DNA of 64,000 nucleotides, taken from NCBI GenBank assembly GCA_030248065.1, contig JASAMV010007160.1:1-64000 (forward strand). The letters are read 5' to 3'. Origin of the DNA: Rhynchonema sp. JSB1_4. Taxonomy: Eukaryota > Nematoda > Chromadorea > Monhysterida > Xyalidae. The position numbers and the translations under genes were made by a program. The notes beneath the pieces are model-generated. The model saw only the letters and a program-made list of their open reading frames with translations. It did not search any database and had not been told where the DNA came from. Positions 1 to 11,851 of this stretch are shown piece by piece (within the stretch, counting starts at the first letter, position 1; each line of letters begins with the position of its first letter).

Positions 1-119
1 AACCCTGGGTTTTGAAACTAAACTGTTCCTTGCCGATGTGGTTGTTTGTTGGATCTGTCGCATTACTTTTGTTCGACACAGAGTAATCCAGAGTTATCAA
101 CAACTTTTGTACAGCAGTT

Positions 120-671
120 AAAGGGTGTGTGTAACGTCTCTTAACCCCATGTTTACTCGGGTGCAATCGAAAGATGACCTCGACAGGCCGAGCGTGTGCA
201 AAAAACCACGTTATTATCACTCGCTAAATCGCGAGAAATATTGAGGTTTACTTTTCGAATTAAATCGATTTTCCGGACCCCGAATTTCAGGCGCTTTTGA
301 GTGCGCGCTACTCACGTTTGGCGTTTTTCTGCTGAAACATTGCATGTTTAAGCGCGGCTCAGCCGCCTGTACAATGCACGTAAACGCTCAACACACGACG
401 TCTTGGCTGGCTGGCTTGACTGTGGACACAATGAATGTTTCATTTAACCCACACAAGCTGGTTTGTGTGTGTTTCGCTTCGTAACTTTTCTTGTCTGCTC
501 AGTCTGAATTTTGTGTCCGGAAACGGATTTAGTTCGAAAAGTAACCCTCAAGATTTCGCGATTTAGCAAGTTAGAAGTCGCGGTTTTTTGCACACGGCGG
601 CCTTTCGAAGACATCTTTCAAATTCCACCTAACAAAACATGGGTTTAGGAGACATCAATCACACCTTTTAA
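120..671. repeat. Imperfect inverted repeat (fold-back element)
   Basis: The left arm (about 120-290) is repeated in reverse complement at about 510-671. Both arms carry the block with AAAAAACC and GCACACG, the stretch reading TTTCGAA, and the segment CATGTTTAC/CATGGGTTT. The spacer holds two copies of the octamer TGAAACAT/ATGTTTCA (331 and 433). No coding potential was recognised. It is probably a decayed non-autonomous DNA transposon; the exact ends are uncertain. Confidence 0.5.
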
Positions 672-2507
672 GCACACGCTGCTGTTGCTGTTGTAAAGTA
701 AGTTATACACGCGCCACCACTCTTTGCTATTCAATACACAAATACATTGGTGCCGTGGATTGTGGGTGGGTGAAGACGTACAGTAGCTAAGTTTGCACGG
801 TGAAATTTGTGTTTCTAGTTAAAAATCAATCACCTTGAAGCCTGTAATTAGGGAAGGTGCCTGATGTACACCTTTCCGACTTGTTGAAACCCTGAAACAT
901 CACGAAAAACAGCAATGCGCCAACACACACCGGCCCAGTGATGGTCAGCAGGCGGCTTGTTCTACATCTACAACTCTGTCGATTTGTGTCGTGCTCCACT
1001 CTGGTGTTTGCAGCGTTGCGTTGCCCGCAACATTCGCGATAAGTCTAATACCCTTTCGGGTTTACCCCAACATGTTTTTCAACGCCGAATTAGGTGATGA
1101 GTACCTCCCATTCTAGATCACATAACGTGTGCGTGTGTCTACCCTGATACAGAGCTGACTCTGCTCATGGTGTATTATCTGGCATCGATTAGGTTAGATG
1201 TTACTGTACTTGATTCTGGTAGCAACTTTTGTTTCCCACAAAAATCTGCAAAAGACAGCTGCACACGGCATAGATCGCCAAAGTTGAAAAAGATGTGCCC
1301 TGCCGACGGCGGTCCGTCGTAGGGGTGTAGCCGGATCGCACCTTTTGGTGATGTTTCAAAAGACATGTTGGAGGCCTCTGTTTTTCTGACTGCTTTCAAA
1401 GAACCTCGAGAGGTTTTGTTGAAAAAAGTATATGTGCATAAAATCTGAATTAAAAAATATATGAAGTTTTTGTCAATTAGCATGTCATATTTTTGCCATC
1501 GCACGCCAGGAGGTTAGAGTGAGATGTGATCAGTTAGTTTTGAAACCACCGTAAAAATCGAAAATCTTGAAGCGTTGAATCGCGTTGACAAAAAGCAGGC
1601 GTCGGTCTTCAGCGCAACTCTTTATGATTTATTTCTGGGTACGCACGCACACAAGCTAAAAATATCTATAGCTGATGCTCACCTTGTGTAGATAAAAAGC
1701 AGGCTTAGTTTGTAGCGCGTAAAACAATCATGCATACCCAAATAATCATAAAGTAGGACAATAAATGTACGCGCGGCACTTGGGTGCGAAGTTAACGGTC
1801 GCGGGCCGTGCATTAGACAATGAGTAATATAATACGCAGTTTTTGAGTGTGCTAACGCAAACTGCAAGGGTAGGATTTTGGATGTTTTCAACGGCATTGC
1901 ATGCAAATCGTACTTGTTTTGACACGGGTTCCAGCATGACCATGGCAACAGAGGCACTTCTGACTGATCTGTACGTTGAAATTCACGAGGTGGGGGTTGG
2001 CATTTCATTGGTGCATTGAAGATTGGTACTCTGATTAGTAAAGTTTACATGAGCCTCACGTTCCTCGTGATATCCTATCTGAATGGAAGCATTGATGCAA
2101 ATCTCTGACAGCAAAAGGTTTTGATTGTGCACCGTAGCTTCGTTACATTTCTCACATTTGCCCCATGACGATTTTGCATTTCCGCACTTTTTCCAGCGTT
2201 TGTGGGAAACGGCACAAGACAGAATTGGAGAGCGTGATCACTGTTGAAATCGACTCTTATTTTGGACATGTCAGGGCAAGTTTCTGTTGATTGCCGGTGC
2301 TTTTTGACTTCAAACTCAGTTGACCACGAACTGACGCTCGCGCACAGTGTATGTACATATGTGTATGTTGGCATAAAGTCCCTGGGCTCCAAGACGAAAA
2401 ATCGGCCTTGTTTCAAACAATTTATCCAAATAGCGGGCCCAGTGCTCGATTCGGGACGTTTCACAAAATAGAGCCCTCGGGTTCTTGGATTAACTCCCTT
2501 AGTCAGG
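672..2507. other. No gene recognised
   Basis: No open frame here looks coding. A weak inverted repeat is centred near 1680 (CTTTATGATT at about 1620 faces AATCATAAAG at about 1745). Octamer copies lie at about 893 and 1350. The rest is unassigned. Confidence 0.5.
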
Positions 2508-2685
2508 TCGCACTCTGACAAAAGCGAGAAGCGAAAAGTTTTTCAGCATAGTCATCATACAGAGCACACGCCAAACAGTTTCTGAAACATTATGTTTCAG
2601 CATCACTGGTGGTTTAGGCCCGTGTTGAAGAACTGTTGCTGTTGTGCTGAACATTTCGCTTTTCGCTTTTGTTAGTGAGTGGCAT
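2508..2685. repeat. MITE family X, copy 1
   Basis: Terminal arms read GTCGCACTCTGACAAAAGCG on the left and the complementary CGCTTTTGTTAGTGAG on the right. The centre contains TGAAACATTATGTTTCA, which is two facing copies of the octamer. A second copy with better preserved arms is at 39044-39254. Confidence 0.7.
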
Positions 2686-2692
2686 TTTTACC

Positions 2693-3268
2693 CCGCCTCG
2701 CCACTATTAATATTTGAAATTTTTGGTTTGTTTATTTATGTAGCTCTAATTTAGTTTCCCACATCGAGACGAGTAGGATTTATATTCATGACTTATTGGT
2801 TTAGTGGAGATTTTATACCGAAATCAATCGATAAACACCGGTTCTCCGGGAAAAAAGTTAAAAAATAGATAGACCTCCAGTTCTTGACAGTCACGTCAGC
2901 CATTAACAAAATTTTGAATTGCCGCAAATTGTCATGGGCTACAGTGTGCTATTAGGGACTTTGCGCTCCCACTAACAAACAGAGCGGCGCACAAACAAAA
3001 CGCATGGGCAACATCACGTGACTACCGTATGCTTGTGACAAGAAGCAGTCGGCAATCTTGAATACTTATTCTTGTCTTCCTGAAATGCAATAGGTGAGGG
3101 TCTATCTATTTTTTGGAATTTTGTTCCCGCGAACCGGTGTTTATGGATTAATTTCGGTAGTCGGCACTTAATGGAAAAGTCATGAATAGAAACCTTGTTC
3201 GTTGTCGGCAACAATAATAGATCATAAAAACAGACCAAAATTTTCAAATATCAATAGTGGCGGGCCAG
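2693..3268. repeat. Fold-back element with ~200-bp arms
   Basis: The left terminus CGCCACTATTAATATTTGAA is answered at 3240-3265 by TTCAAATATCAATAGTGGCG. Further matched blocks inside the arms include CACCGG/CCGGTG and the TATCTATTTTTT region. It lies almost directly against the TTAA element that begins at 3271. Confidence 0.7.
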
Positions 3269-3270
3269 GT

Positions 3271-3953
3271 TTAAAGGGGAAATTGCACATTCCTAATCGC
3301 CTTTCAAGTTTTACAAGTGTTTAGACAGCAATTTGGGCATCACAAAAGTCAAATCATTTGGTACAAACTCTCAAACATGTACCCAGGAGATTGCGTTCAA
3401 GACAAGCCACTGGGAACAAAATTCGGCGCGGACCGGCCGAATTTCTACCTACGCATTCAGGCAAATTGCCTGATCAAAAAGCTCTCAAGGTGACGGAATG
3501 TTTCGCATGATTTTTGAAACTCACTAACTATAGAATTTCGCTTTTCTTTATATTTCGAATTTCAACGAATTGTTCCAGCGTGTCTGCTAAATGTTTCATG
3601 CTCTGCTTGTCACGCTGGAACAATTCGTCGAAATTCGAAATATAAAGAAAAGCGAAATTCTATAGTTAGTGAGTTTCAAGAATCATGCGAAACATTCTGT
3701 CGCCTTGACAGCTTTTTGATCAGGCACTTTGCCTGAATGCGCAGGTGGAAATTCGGCCGGTCCGCGCCGAATTTTCTTCCCGATCGTTCCCTTTAAACTG
3801 CTTCTCCAGGGTACATGTTTGAGAGTTTGTACCAAGTGTTATTGTTGTACCCAAACATTGTACCAAGTGATTTGACTTTCATGATGCCCACACGATTGTC
3901 TAAACACTTGTAGAGTTTAAAAGGCGATTAGGAATGTGCAATTTCCCCTTTAA
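3271..3953. mobile_element. TTAA-flanked palindromic element
   Basis: The element begins TTAAAGGGGAAATTGCAC and ends with the exact complement GTGCAATTTCCCCTTTAA. Arms of about 300 bp face each other around a centre at about 3610. The flanking TTAA at both ends is the target signature of the piggyBac superfamily. No transposase frame is present, so this would be a non-autonomous member. The assignment to piggyBac is inferred from the TTAA alone. Confidence 0.65.
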
Positions 3954-4214
3954 GTGCGCCATAAGCAAGAGATGTTTCAGAAGGTTAGGGAGAAGAAACG
4001 TGTCTTTGTTTTAATTCAACAGGCAAGCAGGCACAACAGTGCAGTTCAAGTGAATGTTTCATTCCATCCTGTTTTGCCAACGTTGCGTGCTGACTTAGAG
4101 CGACACGTGGTATCCTGTCTGGCTGCTGTATTCAATACACGTGCGATGTGGACTTACCAACGTGGTTTTCTTATTTTCACGTTGGTTTACACGTGAACGT
4201 GCAGCGAATCAAAA

Positions 4215-4398
4215 TAAAGACAAACAACGCCAACACGAGCCCGATTTCGAAGGTGGTGTGTATTCAGAACGAATAGAGAGCGAAAGTACTGATTTTGTAT
4301 TCTTCAACGTGTAACATTTCCCAAGTAAGCAGCCACGTCTGAATGTTTCACTATTCTGCCAGCTGCGAAATCGAGCGCATGTTGGTCTGGATTGCCAT
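4215..4398. repeat. MITE family A, copy 1 (right end decayed)
   Basis: Family A is about 190 bp and palindromic. Its ends read AAAGGCAAACTACGCCAAC and the complement, followed by CACGAGCCCGATTTCG. Inside are the conserved blocks CGAATAGAAAGAGAAAAT, CAACGTGTAACATTTCCC and GAATGTTTCACTATTCTGCC. The ends abut TA in the better copies, as for Tc1/mariner-type elements. This copy has lost the right terminal motif. Other copies are at 18599, 52699, 53347, 55585 and 61481, and a chimera is at 12635. Confidence 0.75.
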
Positions 4399-4520
4399 TA
4401 GCAACGTGGATTTTTCGCAGTATTGTGTCGCACAACTTTGACCAAAAACTCAAGCTAAACTGAATCTAAACTAGAGCACTCACTTCAGTGCATCTACAGT
4501 ATTTAGTACCGACCGTAGCC

Positions 4521-7500
4521 ATGTCGACCACAACAATATGGAGTCAAAGATTGAAGGGACTCGTCGCTCTGCTTGTCCTGATCTCTCTGATGCATCTGTT
4601 ACCATCACTTTACAATGAAGATCGAATTGATATTGACCGGGGTATGTACGCCTTAGATTTGAAAAAACCGAAAACACGTAAAAAGTCTCAGATAAATGAG
4701 ACGAAGAAGTACCAGATAAATCTTTCAGGCGTCACATTCGATGCCGCTTGTGTGTGTGTTGACCACGTCACAGGCGTGAGGCACAACTACTGCTACACAT
4801 ACAACTCAACAACACGAGGGCGTCCGTTCAACTGCCTTGTGCTCTCGCCATACGCACGCAAATTGGCGTTGTTTCAATCGGTGGACAACAACAACGATGC
4901 CAGACATGTGCAGATGAACCCACCGATCGTCACTGGTTGGTCAGGCACTGTTTGAACGAAAAAATTACCAAAACAAAGCTGGAAATATGTGCTATTGGTC
5001 GCACAATGACTATATGAGAATCCATCCCCATATTTTTCCTGCATCGGCAAGGAGGGTTTCTGGCGATTTTTTCAAATTGAATCAGGTTTTGACAAGGAGT
5101 TATTTTCTCTTTCTTTTCCCGCTTTATTTATCGGGAGTGATCAACGTGTGTGTGTGTGTGTATCGATTTCACACATAAAGCATGTAATACGTGGCTACAG
5201 TAACCCGAGCCCGAACCATTTCGGTTGCGTAGAATTCAGGGTGAAACTTCTGCACACGTGTGTTTCTCATTCTTCTCACTGATAAGAATGCCAAGTTCTT
5301 GTCAAAACCTGGTCCAATTTGAAAAAAATGCCAAATATCCGCCTTTTCAATGCAGGAAAATTAGGGGGATGGATTCTCTTCTAGTCATTGTGCTACCAAT
5401 ATTTATCGATTCAACATTGGAGATAACAAGGAACTGCTTGTTGTCAGGCGCCGACGAGAGTTACTACGACGTATTGCTGGCCGGCGTCAGCAGCGCACAA
5501 AAAGTGTTCCCCGAGACCCGCATCATCGTGTTCGATCTTGGCCTGACCCTAGAACATCGAGCGAAGCTCAGTCAATTCTGCAACGTCGAAGTTCGATCGT
5601 TTGAATTCAATCAATGGCCTGAATCTGTGAGGAACTTGAAATCGTACAGATGGAAACCGATTATCTTAGCGGTGAGTGGTCGTGGATAAACTGTATAGCT
5701 GCGCACATGGATTGCTGGCGGTTTAGCCGCGGTTTGCGGATTAGACCCATTTGTTCTCGGTTTAGATTGTTGCGTGAAGTGAGTTGTCCGTTTCGGACTG
5801 TTTTGCAGATGGGTGGGCTGCCCTGGTCTCATCGGTGTGTGAACACTTGCGGCCAATTACCACCGAAAAGCAGTACGAGCAGCTCATATTTCTGGCGTAA
5901 AATAAAACATCACTGCTCTGTGCAAGCGCACACATGCGTGCGAGGCCCGCTAACCCGCTTGCATTGAGTGGTCGGATTTGGCAGATCGTGGCAAAGGGCG
6001 TAGGGCAAGCGATAGCCGCATGAAACCGATGGTATAGGCAAACAAGCCATACTTTGCAGACTTAGGGTGATATTTTCGAAACGGTGTAAAGGTGAGTTTG
6101 GTGTAAAGGTCGGTGTAAACTCACGCGGTCGGTGTCAGCTCGGTGTAAACATGAAACATTGCCTGCTGTTAACGTGGAATGTTTCATGTTTACACCGAGC
6201 TGACACCGACCGAGCTTTCGACCGAGCTTACACCGACCTTTACACCCAACTGAGCTTTACACCGTTTCGAAAATGCCACCCTTAGACCATACCGTACCAC
6301 CCTGAATTCTTACACACTTAAAATGTTTCGGGTTACTGTAGCCACGTCGATCGTGTATTGCGTGTGAAAGAGCCAAGATCATGAAAGATTTAGCGCACGC
6401 GCACGTTTGTGTGTGTTGTTTATCGGCCAACCGCGCGAGACGTGGCTACAATAACCCGAAACATTTCAAGTGTGTAAGAATTCAGTGTGATACGGTATGG
6501 TCTAGGTATGCAAAGCACGGCCGGTTGGCCTTTATACTATACATGAAAATTGTGAAATACAGTAAATGTATAGTCTGTTGATAAAATTGCGACATAGTGT
6601 ATAAGCCCCGTTCAGCGATGTTTGGAGCGGGCTGGGTCGACGCCGTTCTAAATGAATGACTAATAGCTCTGCGCCTGAATTGGCAATGCCTGAAAGATTC
6701 ATTTAGAATGGCGTCGATCCAGCCCGCTCCAAACATCGCTGAATGGGGTTTATACACCATGTCGAAATATAATCAACAGACTATACAACACGCCAGCTGG
6801 TATAGTGGAAATGAAGGCAAACCAGCGTGCTTTGCAGACCTAGACCATACCGTATCACCCTGAATTCTTACACACAAAATGTTTCGGGCTACTGTAGCCA
6901 CGTCTCGCGCGGTTAGCCGATAAGCAACACACACAAACGCACCCTAAATGTTTCATGATTTGGCGCTTTCACACGCAAGCTAAGCGCGACGTTGGCTACA
7001 GTAATCCGGAACATTTTAGTTGTGCAAGGATTCAGGGTGATACGATATGGTATAGGTCTGCAAAGCACGGCTGGTTTGCCTTTACAGCCATTCGAAAAGT
7101 GAATTTCTCCTTGCAGCTGATGATGAACGAATTCCGTCACGGCTTCTGGTGGACGGACTCAAGTGTGCGATGGCGGAACAATCAAACTAAATCGACCTAC
7201 GACGCCGTTGTCAGCCGTCGACTGAGTCCCATCGTGTCTGCCGATAGCACCGATTTCAGTGTGTACTCGACAACAAACCCAGGTTTTGTTCCATGGTTCG
7301 GGTCAACATGGGTTCGCTTTCACGACGAAAAAAGATGGAGAAGCACGGAAACTCCCGGTCGAAATCGAAGCAGGCATCCAGTCAGAAAGTGACGCAGCTG
7401 ACACACAGACAGCTTGTGTGACTGAAACATTGTGAAACATTCGAAACGCACATGAGCCACACGCTGCGTGTGTTGAGCTTGACGCCTGTTTCGACTTCGA

Positions 7501-8613
7501 ACGGGAGTTGTCATGTGTCGGTGAGCATGAATCAGGCAACGAAATTGGAAACCCAACTGTTTCAGGAACATACAAATATTTTCCATCGGACACGGCCCGA
7601 CTGCAGCACACTAAAATCCTCGGGGCAGGCTTTATGTTCATGTTTCGGACCAAAGACAGCCTGCACGTCATAAAATGGTCAGTACTCATGCGGTGATCAA
7701 TTCAGTTTGTCCAACTCACTGGAGATATGGTCTAATGCGTTCGTTGTCCGGAAAAGCATTTCTGAACGCGACGATGTGAGAATTTTTTGAGCTCGCATGT
7801 TCAGTCAATAATTTATAAATTTTTGAGGCAACGGTCTCCGGTTAGTGGCGAGCTGATTTTCATGCGGTCGAAGGAGCAAAAATTTATTACGTTCACTGAA
7901 ATGCGCATAGGTTTCGATAAAAAAACATGTTTCAAAAACATTCAAAATGAATTGAAAGCAAAAAATCTTGGACTTTCATGACCAGCTAATCGTTTTCTTC
8001 TCCTGCTTATCTGAGAAATGAAAGAAAGAGAAACGCATGTATTTTTTAAAAACACGATCTCCACCTCATTGCGTAAATTCCCTTTTGACTCCCAAAACAT
8101 TTGTGTGTTCAACGACGTTGCTGTTTGCGTAAGCACGCAACAAATTGAGGTCAGCCAGCTGGAACTTGTCATCATGTCTCTCGGCCCAATCTCTTTCTTT
8201 TGTTTGCGAAAACCCGTGTAGCCGGCGCATTTTTGAATCTGGCCAAGCAAGCTTTAAAGAGTCGTCTCATGAGCACGTGGCTGGACTATACATACTTTGT
8301 TTGCTCCGAGAATAAAATGAAAGACTAATAAAATTATTTGTCGAGCAATGGATTTATTGTTCTGTGCAGGTTGGCCCTGTGCGCGCTGCAAGATGGCTGC
8401 ATGGATCCGCCTGGCTCCGAACTGCGTTGTGATTTTCAAAGTGATTCATTCAAATTGACCAAATACGCCAACTGTCATCGATTCGATCAAACCGTTGTGA
8501 ACATCTTGTTGGCCAATCGCTATGGATTCAATGCTGGTCACTATCGTGCTAACAACACATTCGGTACAGTTGAGAGAGGAGATGTTGGCGCCATACCAGC
8601 GACGTGTGAGTGA
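4521..8613 (+). CDS. DUF1647-type type II membrane protein (putative glycan enzyme)
   Basis: Six exons fit by phase: 4521-4641, 4729-4935, 5448-5671, 7117-7282, 7566-7677 and 8370-8613, giving about 357 residues. The start is the first ATG; an acceptor-like TTCAG lies about 34 bp upstream. Residues about 12-27 form a hydrophobic signal anchor (LVALLVLISLMHLL), suggesting a Golgi/ER type II protein. A cysteine-rich stretch follows (AACVCVD, NYCYTYN, FNCLVL). The core then has the nematode DUF1647 pattern: FPETRIIVFDLGL, CNVEV, YRWKPIILA, WWTDSSVRW, YKYFP and CALQDGCMDPPGS, ending with CHRFDQTVVNILLANRY. The family was recognised from memory and its biochemical function is not established. The intron at 4936-5447 contains MITE C1, and the intron at 5672-7116 contains four nested repeats. 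The stop codon overlaps a strong donor (GTGAGT at 8606), so a further 3' exon near 11.08 kb is possible. Confidence 0.75.
4987..5404. repeat. MITE family C, copy 1
   Basis: The ends read TATTGGTCGCACAATGACTA and the complement. An internal part contains GTGGCTACAGTAACCCG. It sits inside an intron of the DUF1647-type gene. The same sequence lies in reverse complement at 40885-41293, and related copies are at 41848-42262 and 44380-44655. Confidence 0.8.
6032..6535. repeat. MITE family D, copy 1, interrupted
   Basis: The terminal motif GGCAAACAAGCC...CTTTGCAGAC starts at 6032 and its complement ends near 6533. The interior carries ACCCTGAATTCTTACACAC and GTAGCCACGTC with their mirror copies. 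A different palindrome (6066-6290) splits the left arm. Confidence 0.7.
6066..6290. repeat. Palindrome of GGTGTAAA units, nested in D
   Basis: Several spaced GGTGTAAA units on the left face TTTACACC units on the right around a centre near 6165. The outer arms read GATATTTTCGAAACGGTGTA and the complement. Two facing octamers (CATGAAACATT and AATGTTTCATG) flank the centre. A solo arm-like fragment, TTGAAACGGTGTAAAG, occurs near 24920. Confidence 0.7.
6566..6783. repeat. Inverted repeat F
   Basis: The ends TATAGTCTGTTGAT and ATCAACAGACTATA are exact complements. Longer arms include GCGATGTTTGGAGCGGGCTG and its complement. It lies between two family D copies in the same intron of the DUF1647-type gene. 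Confidence 0.75.
6812..7085. repeat. MITE family D, copy 2
   Basis: It begins AAGGCAAACCAGCGTGCTTTG and ends with the complement GGTTTGCCTTTA. It has the same internal blocks as copy 1 and contains the octamer at 6949. It ends 31 bp upstream of the acceptor of exon 4 of the DUF1647-type gene. Confidence 0.75.
7976..8290. repeat. MITE family B, copy 1 (5' end decayed)
   Basis: The right end reads GTCGTCTCATGAGCACGTGG then CTGGACTATA, matching the ends of the two better copies at 17860 and 18229. Shared interior blocks are GAAAGAAAGAGAAACGC, TTTTGACTCCCAAAACAT and GCGTAAGCACGC. It lies in the last intron of the DUF1647-type gene. Confidence 0.7.
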
Positions 8614-8811
8614 TGTCTTTTGGTGGTTTAACCAAAGTGAATTGGCTGTTTATGAACCGGCGAAATGAACGTTGTGCCAAATGCCCATACGAATCTCAGA
8701 ATTCTTCAAGGTTCACTGCGTTTGCAAAAATGTAGCCGAAACGGGTACTTTGTTTTTTTAGCTACTGTATTTGATGTTATTTTCACAGACACCAGGTGCT
8801 GAAATTACCTG

Positions 8812-10736
8812 CCGGAGTTTTCCACTTGAAGCCTTAGTGGCTCTAAGCGCAAATTGGTTGAAATAGGCACTCCGACAAAAACAGAAAAAACCAATTAGAG
8901 TCCCGGGGCCTTAAGTGGAAACATTTCCACTTACAGCTCTCGGGGGCTTTAAGCGGAAAACAAGGTTTTTTTGCAGCGTTGTTTTCAGGGATACTTTGGG
9001 GCCGCATTTTGACTTTCTGATACCAAATTTTAACCTGACTTTTGAGGATCTTCATCTAAGCGTGGTAAAACAAGTGAACAATAACCGAAAAGAGCCATAT
9101 TTTTTCCTTGAAACTAGTTTGGTAATTTTGATTTACTGTTCAATGAAAAATCGATCGTCCAGAAAAAAATAAATCCAATTACAGCCCCCAGCGCTCTGTC
9201 CGGGGGAGGGGGAGCGGGCCTTTAGGTAAGGGCGCGGCCAGGCAGATGCGGACTGCGGACTGCGGACATTGAAAAAAGCGTTGCGTTGTGTGTGATTTGA
9301 TTGTTGACATTTTTTTCGATTTGACCAAGTTTGTTTGCGTGTAATACATATATGTGAGCATTTTAAAGTTTTTTGCAGTCAAGGTTGATATGTTAGCTTA
9401 GAATTTTGAAAGTCGTTTTAGAAATTTTTAACATCGAACTGACGAAATTTTTTAAGGGCGCGGCCAGGTAGATGCGGACTGCGGACTGCGGACATTGAAA
9501 AAAACTATGTCCAATGTCCGCAGTCCGCAGTCCGCATCTACCTGGCCGCACTTGCGGACTGCGGACTGCGGACATTGAAAAAAAACTATGTCCAATGTCC
9601 GCAGTCCGCAGTCCGCATCTACCTGGCCGCACTTGCGGACTGCGGACTGCGGACAATCGAAACATTTCATTGATTGTGTTTGCTGGTAAGCATATAACTA
9701 CAGGGTTGTAAATATGCAAACTTCAACACCGTGCATAATACTGTGTTGTCTTCTGTTGTTGCCTGAAACATCCATGTAATATCTGCCAACTCACAATAAT
9801 CAATTGCCAACACACGCGCAACCGACGACTGCCACGTATCACACACAGCAAACACAGAATAAGGACACACACGTTAGAATGTTTCATGGTATTGAATGGC
9901 AGGCAACAGGGCAGGATTCCACGTTACACTATATTCACAACCCTTGTAGTTGTATATCGCACTAGCAAACACAATCAAAAAATGTTTCGATTGTCCGCAA
10001 ACCGCAGTCCGCAAGTGCGGCCAGGTAGATGCGGACTGCGGACTGCGGACATTGGACATAGTTTTTTTTCAATGTCCGCAGTCCGCAGTCCGCAAGTGCG
10101 GCCAGGTAGATGCGGACTGCGGACTGCGGACACTGGACATAGTTTTTTTTCAATGTCCGCAGTCCGCAGTCCGCATCTACCTGGCCGCGCCCTAAGTGGA
10201 AAATGAAAAACTCCGGCACTATGTGATCTTCATTTATGGTAATTTTATATTTTTTCTGATATCTACCGGAGTTTTCCACTTAAAGCCTCCCCCGAATAGA
10301 GCCCTCGGGGGCTCTAAGTGGAAAATTTTCCACTTAAAGCCCCCGGGGGCTCTAATTGGATTTATTTTTTTACGGACCATTGATTTTACATCGAACAGTA
10401 CACTTGCCAAAATAGTTCAAACTAGTGTAAGAATGACCAAAATACCGCACTTTTCTGTTGTTTTACCAACGTTTTGCCACGTTTAGATGAAGATCCTCAC
10501 AATCAGGTTGAAATATGGTATCAGAATGTCAAAATGCTGGCCTAAAGTGTCCCTACTGACAATGATGAAAACACCCTGTTTTCCGCTTAAAGGCCCCGAG
10601 GGCTGTAAGTGGAAACGTTTCCACTTAAAGCCCCCGGGGGCTCTAATTGGATTTTTTCTTTCTGGTCGGAGGGTCCATTTTCCACCAATTTCCGCATAGA
10701 GCCCCCGGGGCTTTAAGTGGAAAACTTCGGTATGTC
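8812..10736. repeat. Large nested palindrome (family G outer, CGGACTG inner)
   Basis: The outer arms (8812-9230 and 10196-10736) carry CCGGAGTTTTCCACTT and repeated blocks AAAGCCCCCGGGGGCTCTAA, each block itself palindromic. The inner arms (about 9230-9685 and 9960-10195) contain repeats of GCGGACTGCGGACTGCGGAC separated by GGCCAGGTAGATG, facing their complements. The single-copy centre is about 9686-9959. It contains no believable gene; open frames here are products of the repeat. Confidence 0.8.
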
Positions 10737-11235
10737 TGGTTGTTTACTGGCGAATTACCTCTCTTGTTGACCGTATACCACTCATAATATGATCATACCG
10801 AAACTGGCTATTCGTGTCTATGATAAATATGTTTACTCCAACCTAAATTCCACAGCGACCAGGCGTTTCCCGATTATCTGGACTTGGCAAAAAAGGTTAA
10901 TAACAGTTTGGGCACCAAATGTAAATGCAAATAAATGTTCCAAAGTAGTTGCCCTGGTTTTTTCGTAAAATGGAGTCGATATAAAGGATGGATTGCACAA
11001 GCGACCGCATTAACGATTAACTTGACAAGAAAAACAACAAACGACCAGAAATTATTCCCACTTTTTTGCAGCGCAATATCCGAATCGAGCAGCTGTAAGT
11101 TGTGGTTCAGTTAAAATATGCCTTGTATTGATCCCGCAACTGACCTACAATAGGTGCCACGTCTTGCGCGAGAGGCTCAAACAGTCATAACACGAAACGT
11201 CGGTGGGACAACTGAAAGACTGGTGAAAGGATTTA
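10737..11235. other. No gene recognised; possible extra DUF1647-type exon
   Basis: A good acceptor (TTTTTTGCAG at about 11070) is followed by a short open piece and a GTAAGT donor. The phase would fit a continuation of the DUF1647-type gene from the donor at 8606. There is no family support for it. Confidence 0.25.
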
Positions 11236-11520
11236 CAAAAATCTAGAATTCCAACAACCGTCACTCATAGACGTAGAGCTCTTTGTTTTGTCAAAGTTAC
11301 CATCTGGGTGATCGTTGCGATCGGAACCCGGGCTCAGATCCGGATCTGATGTTCGAGAAAGTTGCAGAGGATTTCGACTTTCGCAAGCGAGATATTTCCT
11401 TTGGTAGTGGGTGTACACTAGAGTGACCCGGCTGGGCATTGGCATGTATACACACGGTGTGTCATTGACGAACAAGCACTCATGCGAGGTCCAGACCGGG
11501 ACAAGATCATCCAGTAGGCC
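11236..11520 (-). CDS. Possible exon, function unknown
   Basis: On the minus strand a frame open from about 11520 ends at a stop at 11233-11235. It reads HECLFVNDTPCVYMPMPSRV near its start and then a Ser/Asp-rich tail. An alternative frame over the same DNA reads VYTCQCPAG, which looks like an EGF fragment. The two readings exclude each other and neither has an assigned gene around it. Confidence 0.2.
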
Positions 11521-11713
11521 TTGGGAAACCTTATGTAAAAACCAAAACTAAATGTGGCGGCCTCAAAATTTTCAGATTCTTGTGAGGTCACCATTTATGA
11601 TTCGAGGGTTGTCACTGTAACTGAAATCGGTTGACATAGAACTCAAAATTACGAGTAGAAAATTACTTAACGATAAAAAGAAACCAATCAACCAACCAAC
11701 CATTACGAACGTT

Positions 11714-11719
11714 TTTATT
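11714..11719 (-). terminator. AATAAA polyadenylation signal of the FkbM-type gene
   Basis: Read on the minus strand, AATAAA lies about 130 bp after the stop codon at 11852. It is the first such hexamer I noticed downstream of the methyltransferase gene. Confidence 0.4.
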
Positions 11720-11851
11720 TAAAAAAAATTCATTCAGTACAAAAATACCAATGGTACAACACGCACACATAACATAAATGAGAAAGTTTTTTCACTCGGC
11801 ACAAAAATATCACATTAGACACCGTCTATTCACAAAATTCTTGTCCTACAG

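Noticed and set aside
5225..5447. N-terminal half of the open frame 5225-5689
   Set aside because: This part is MITE C1 and intron; the exon starts at 5448 after TTGTCAG, which is also the only start that keeps phase.
9393..10279. Open frames in the CGGACTG palindrome
   Set aside because: They repeat the same short peptide in both orientations and exist only because the repeat lacks stops.
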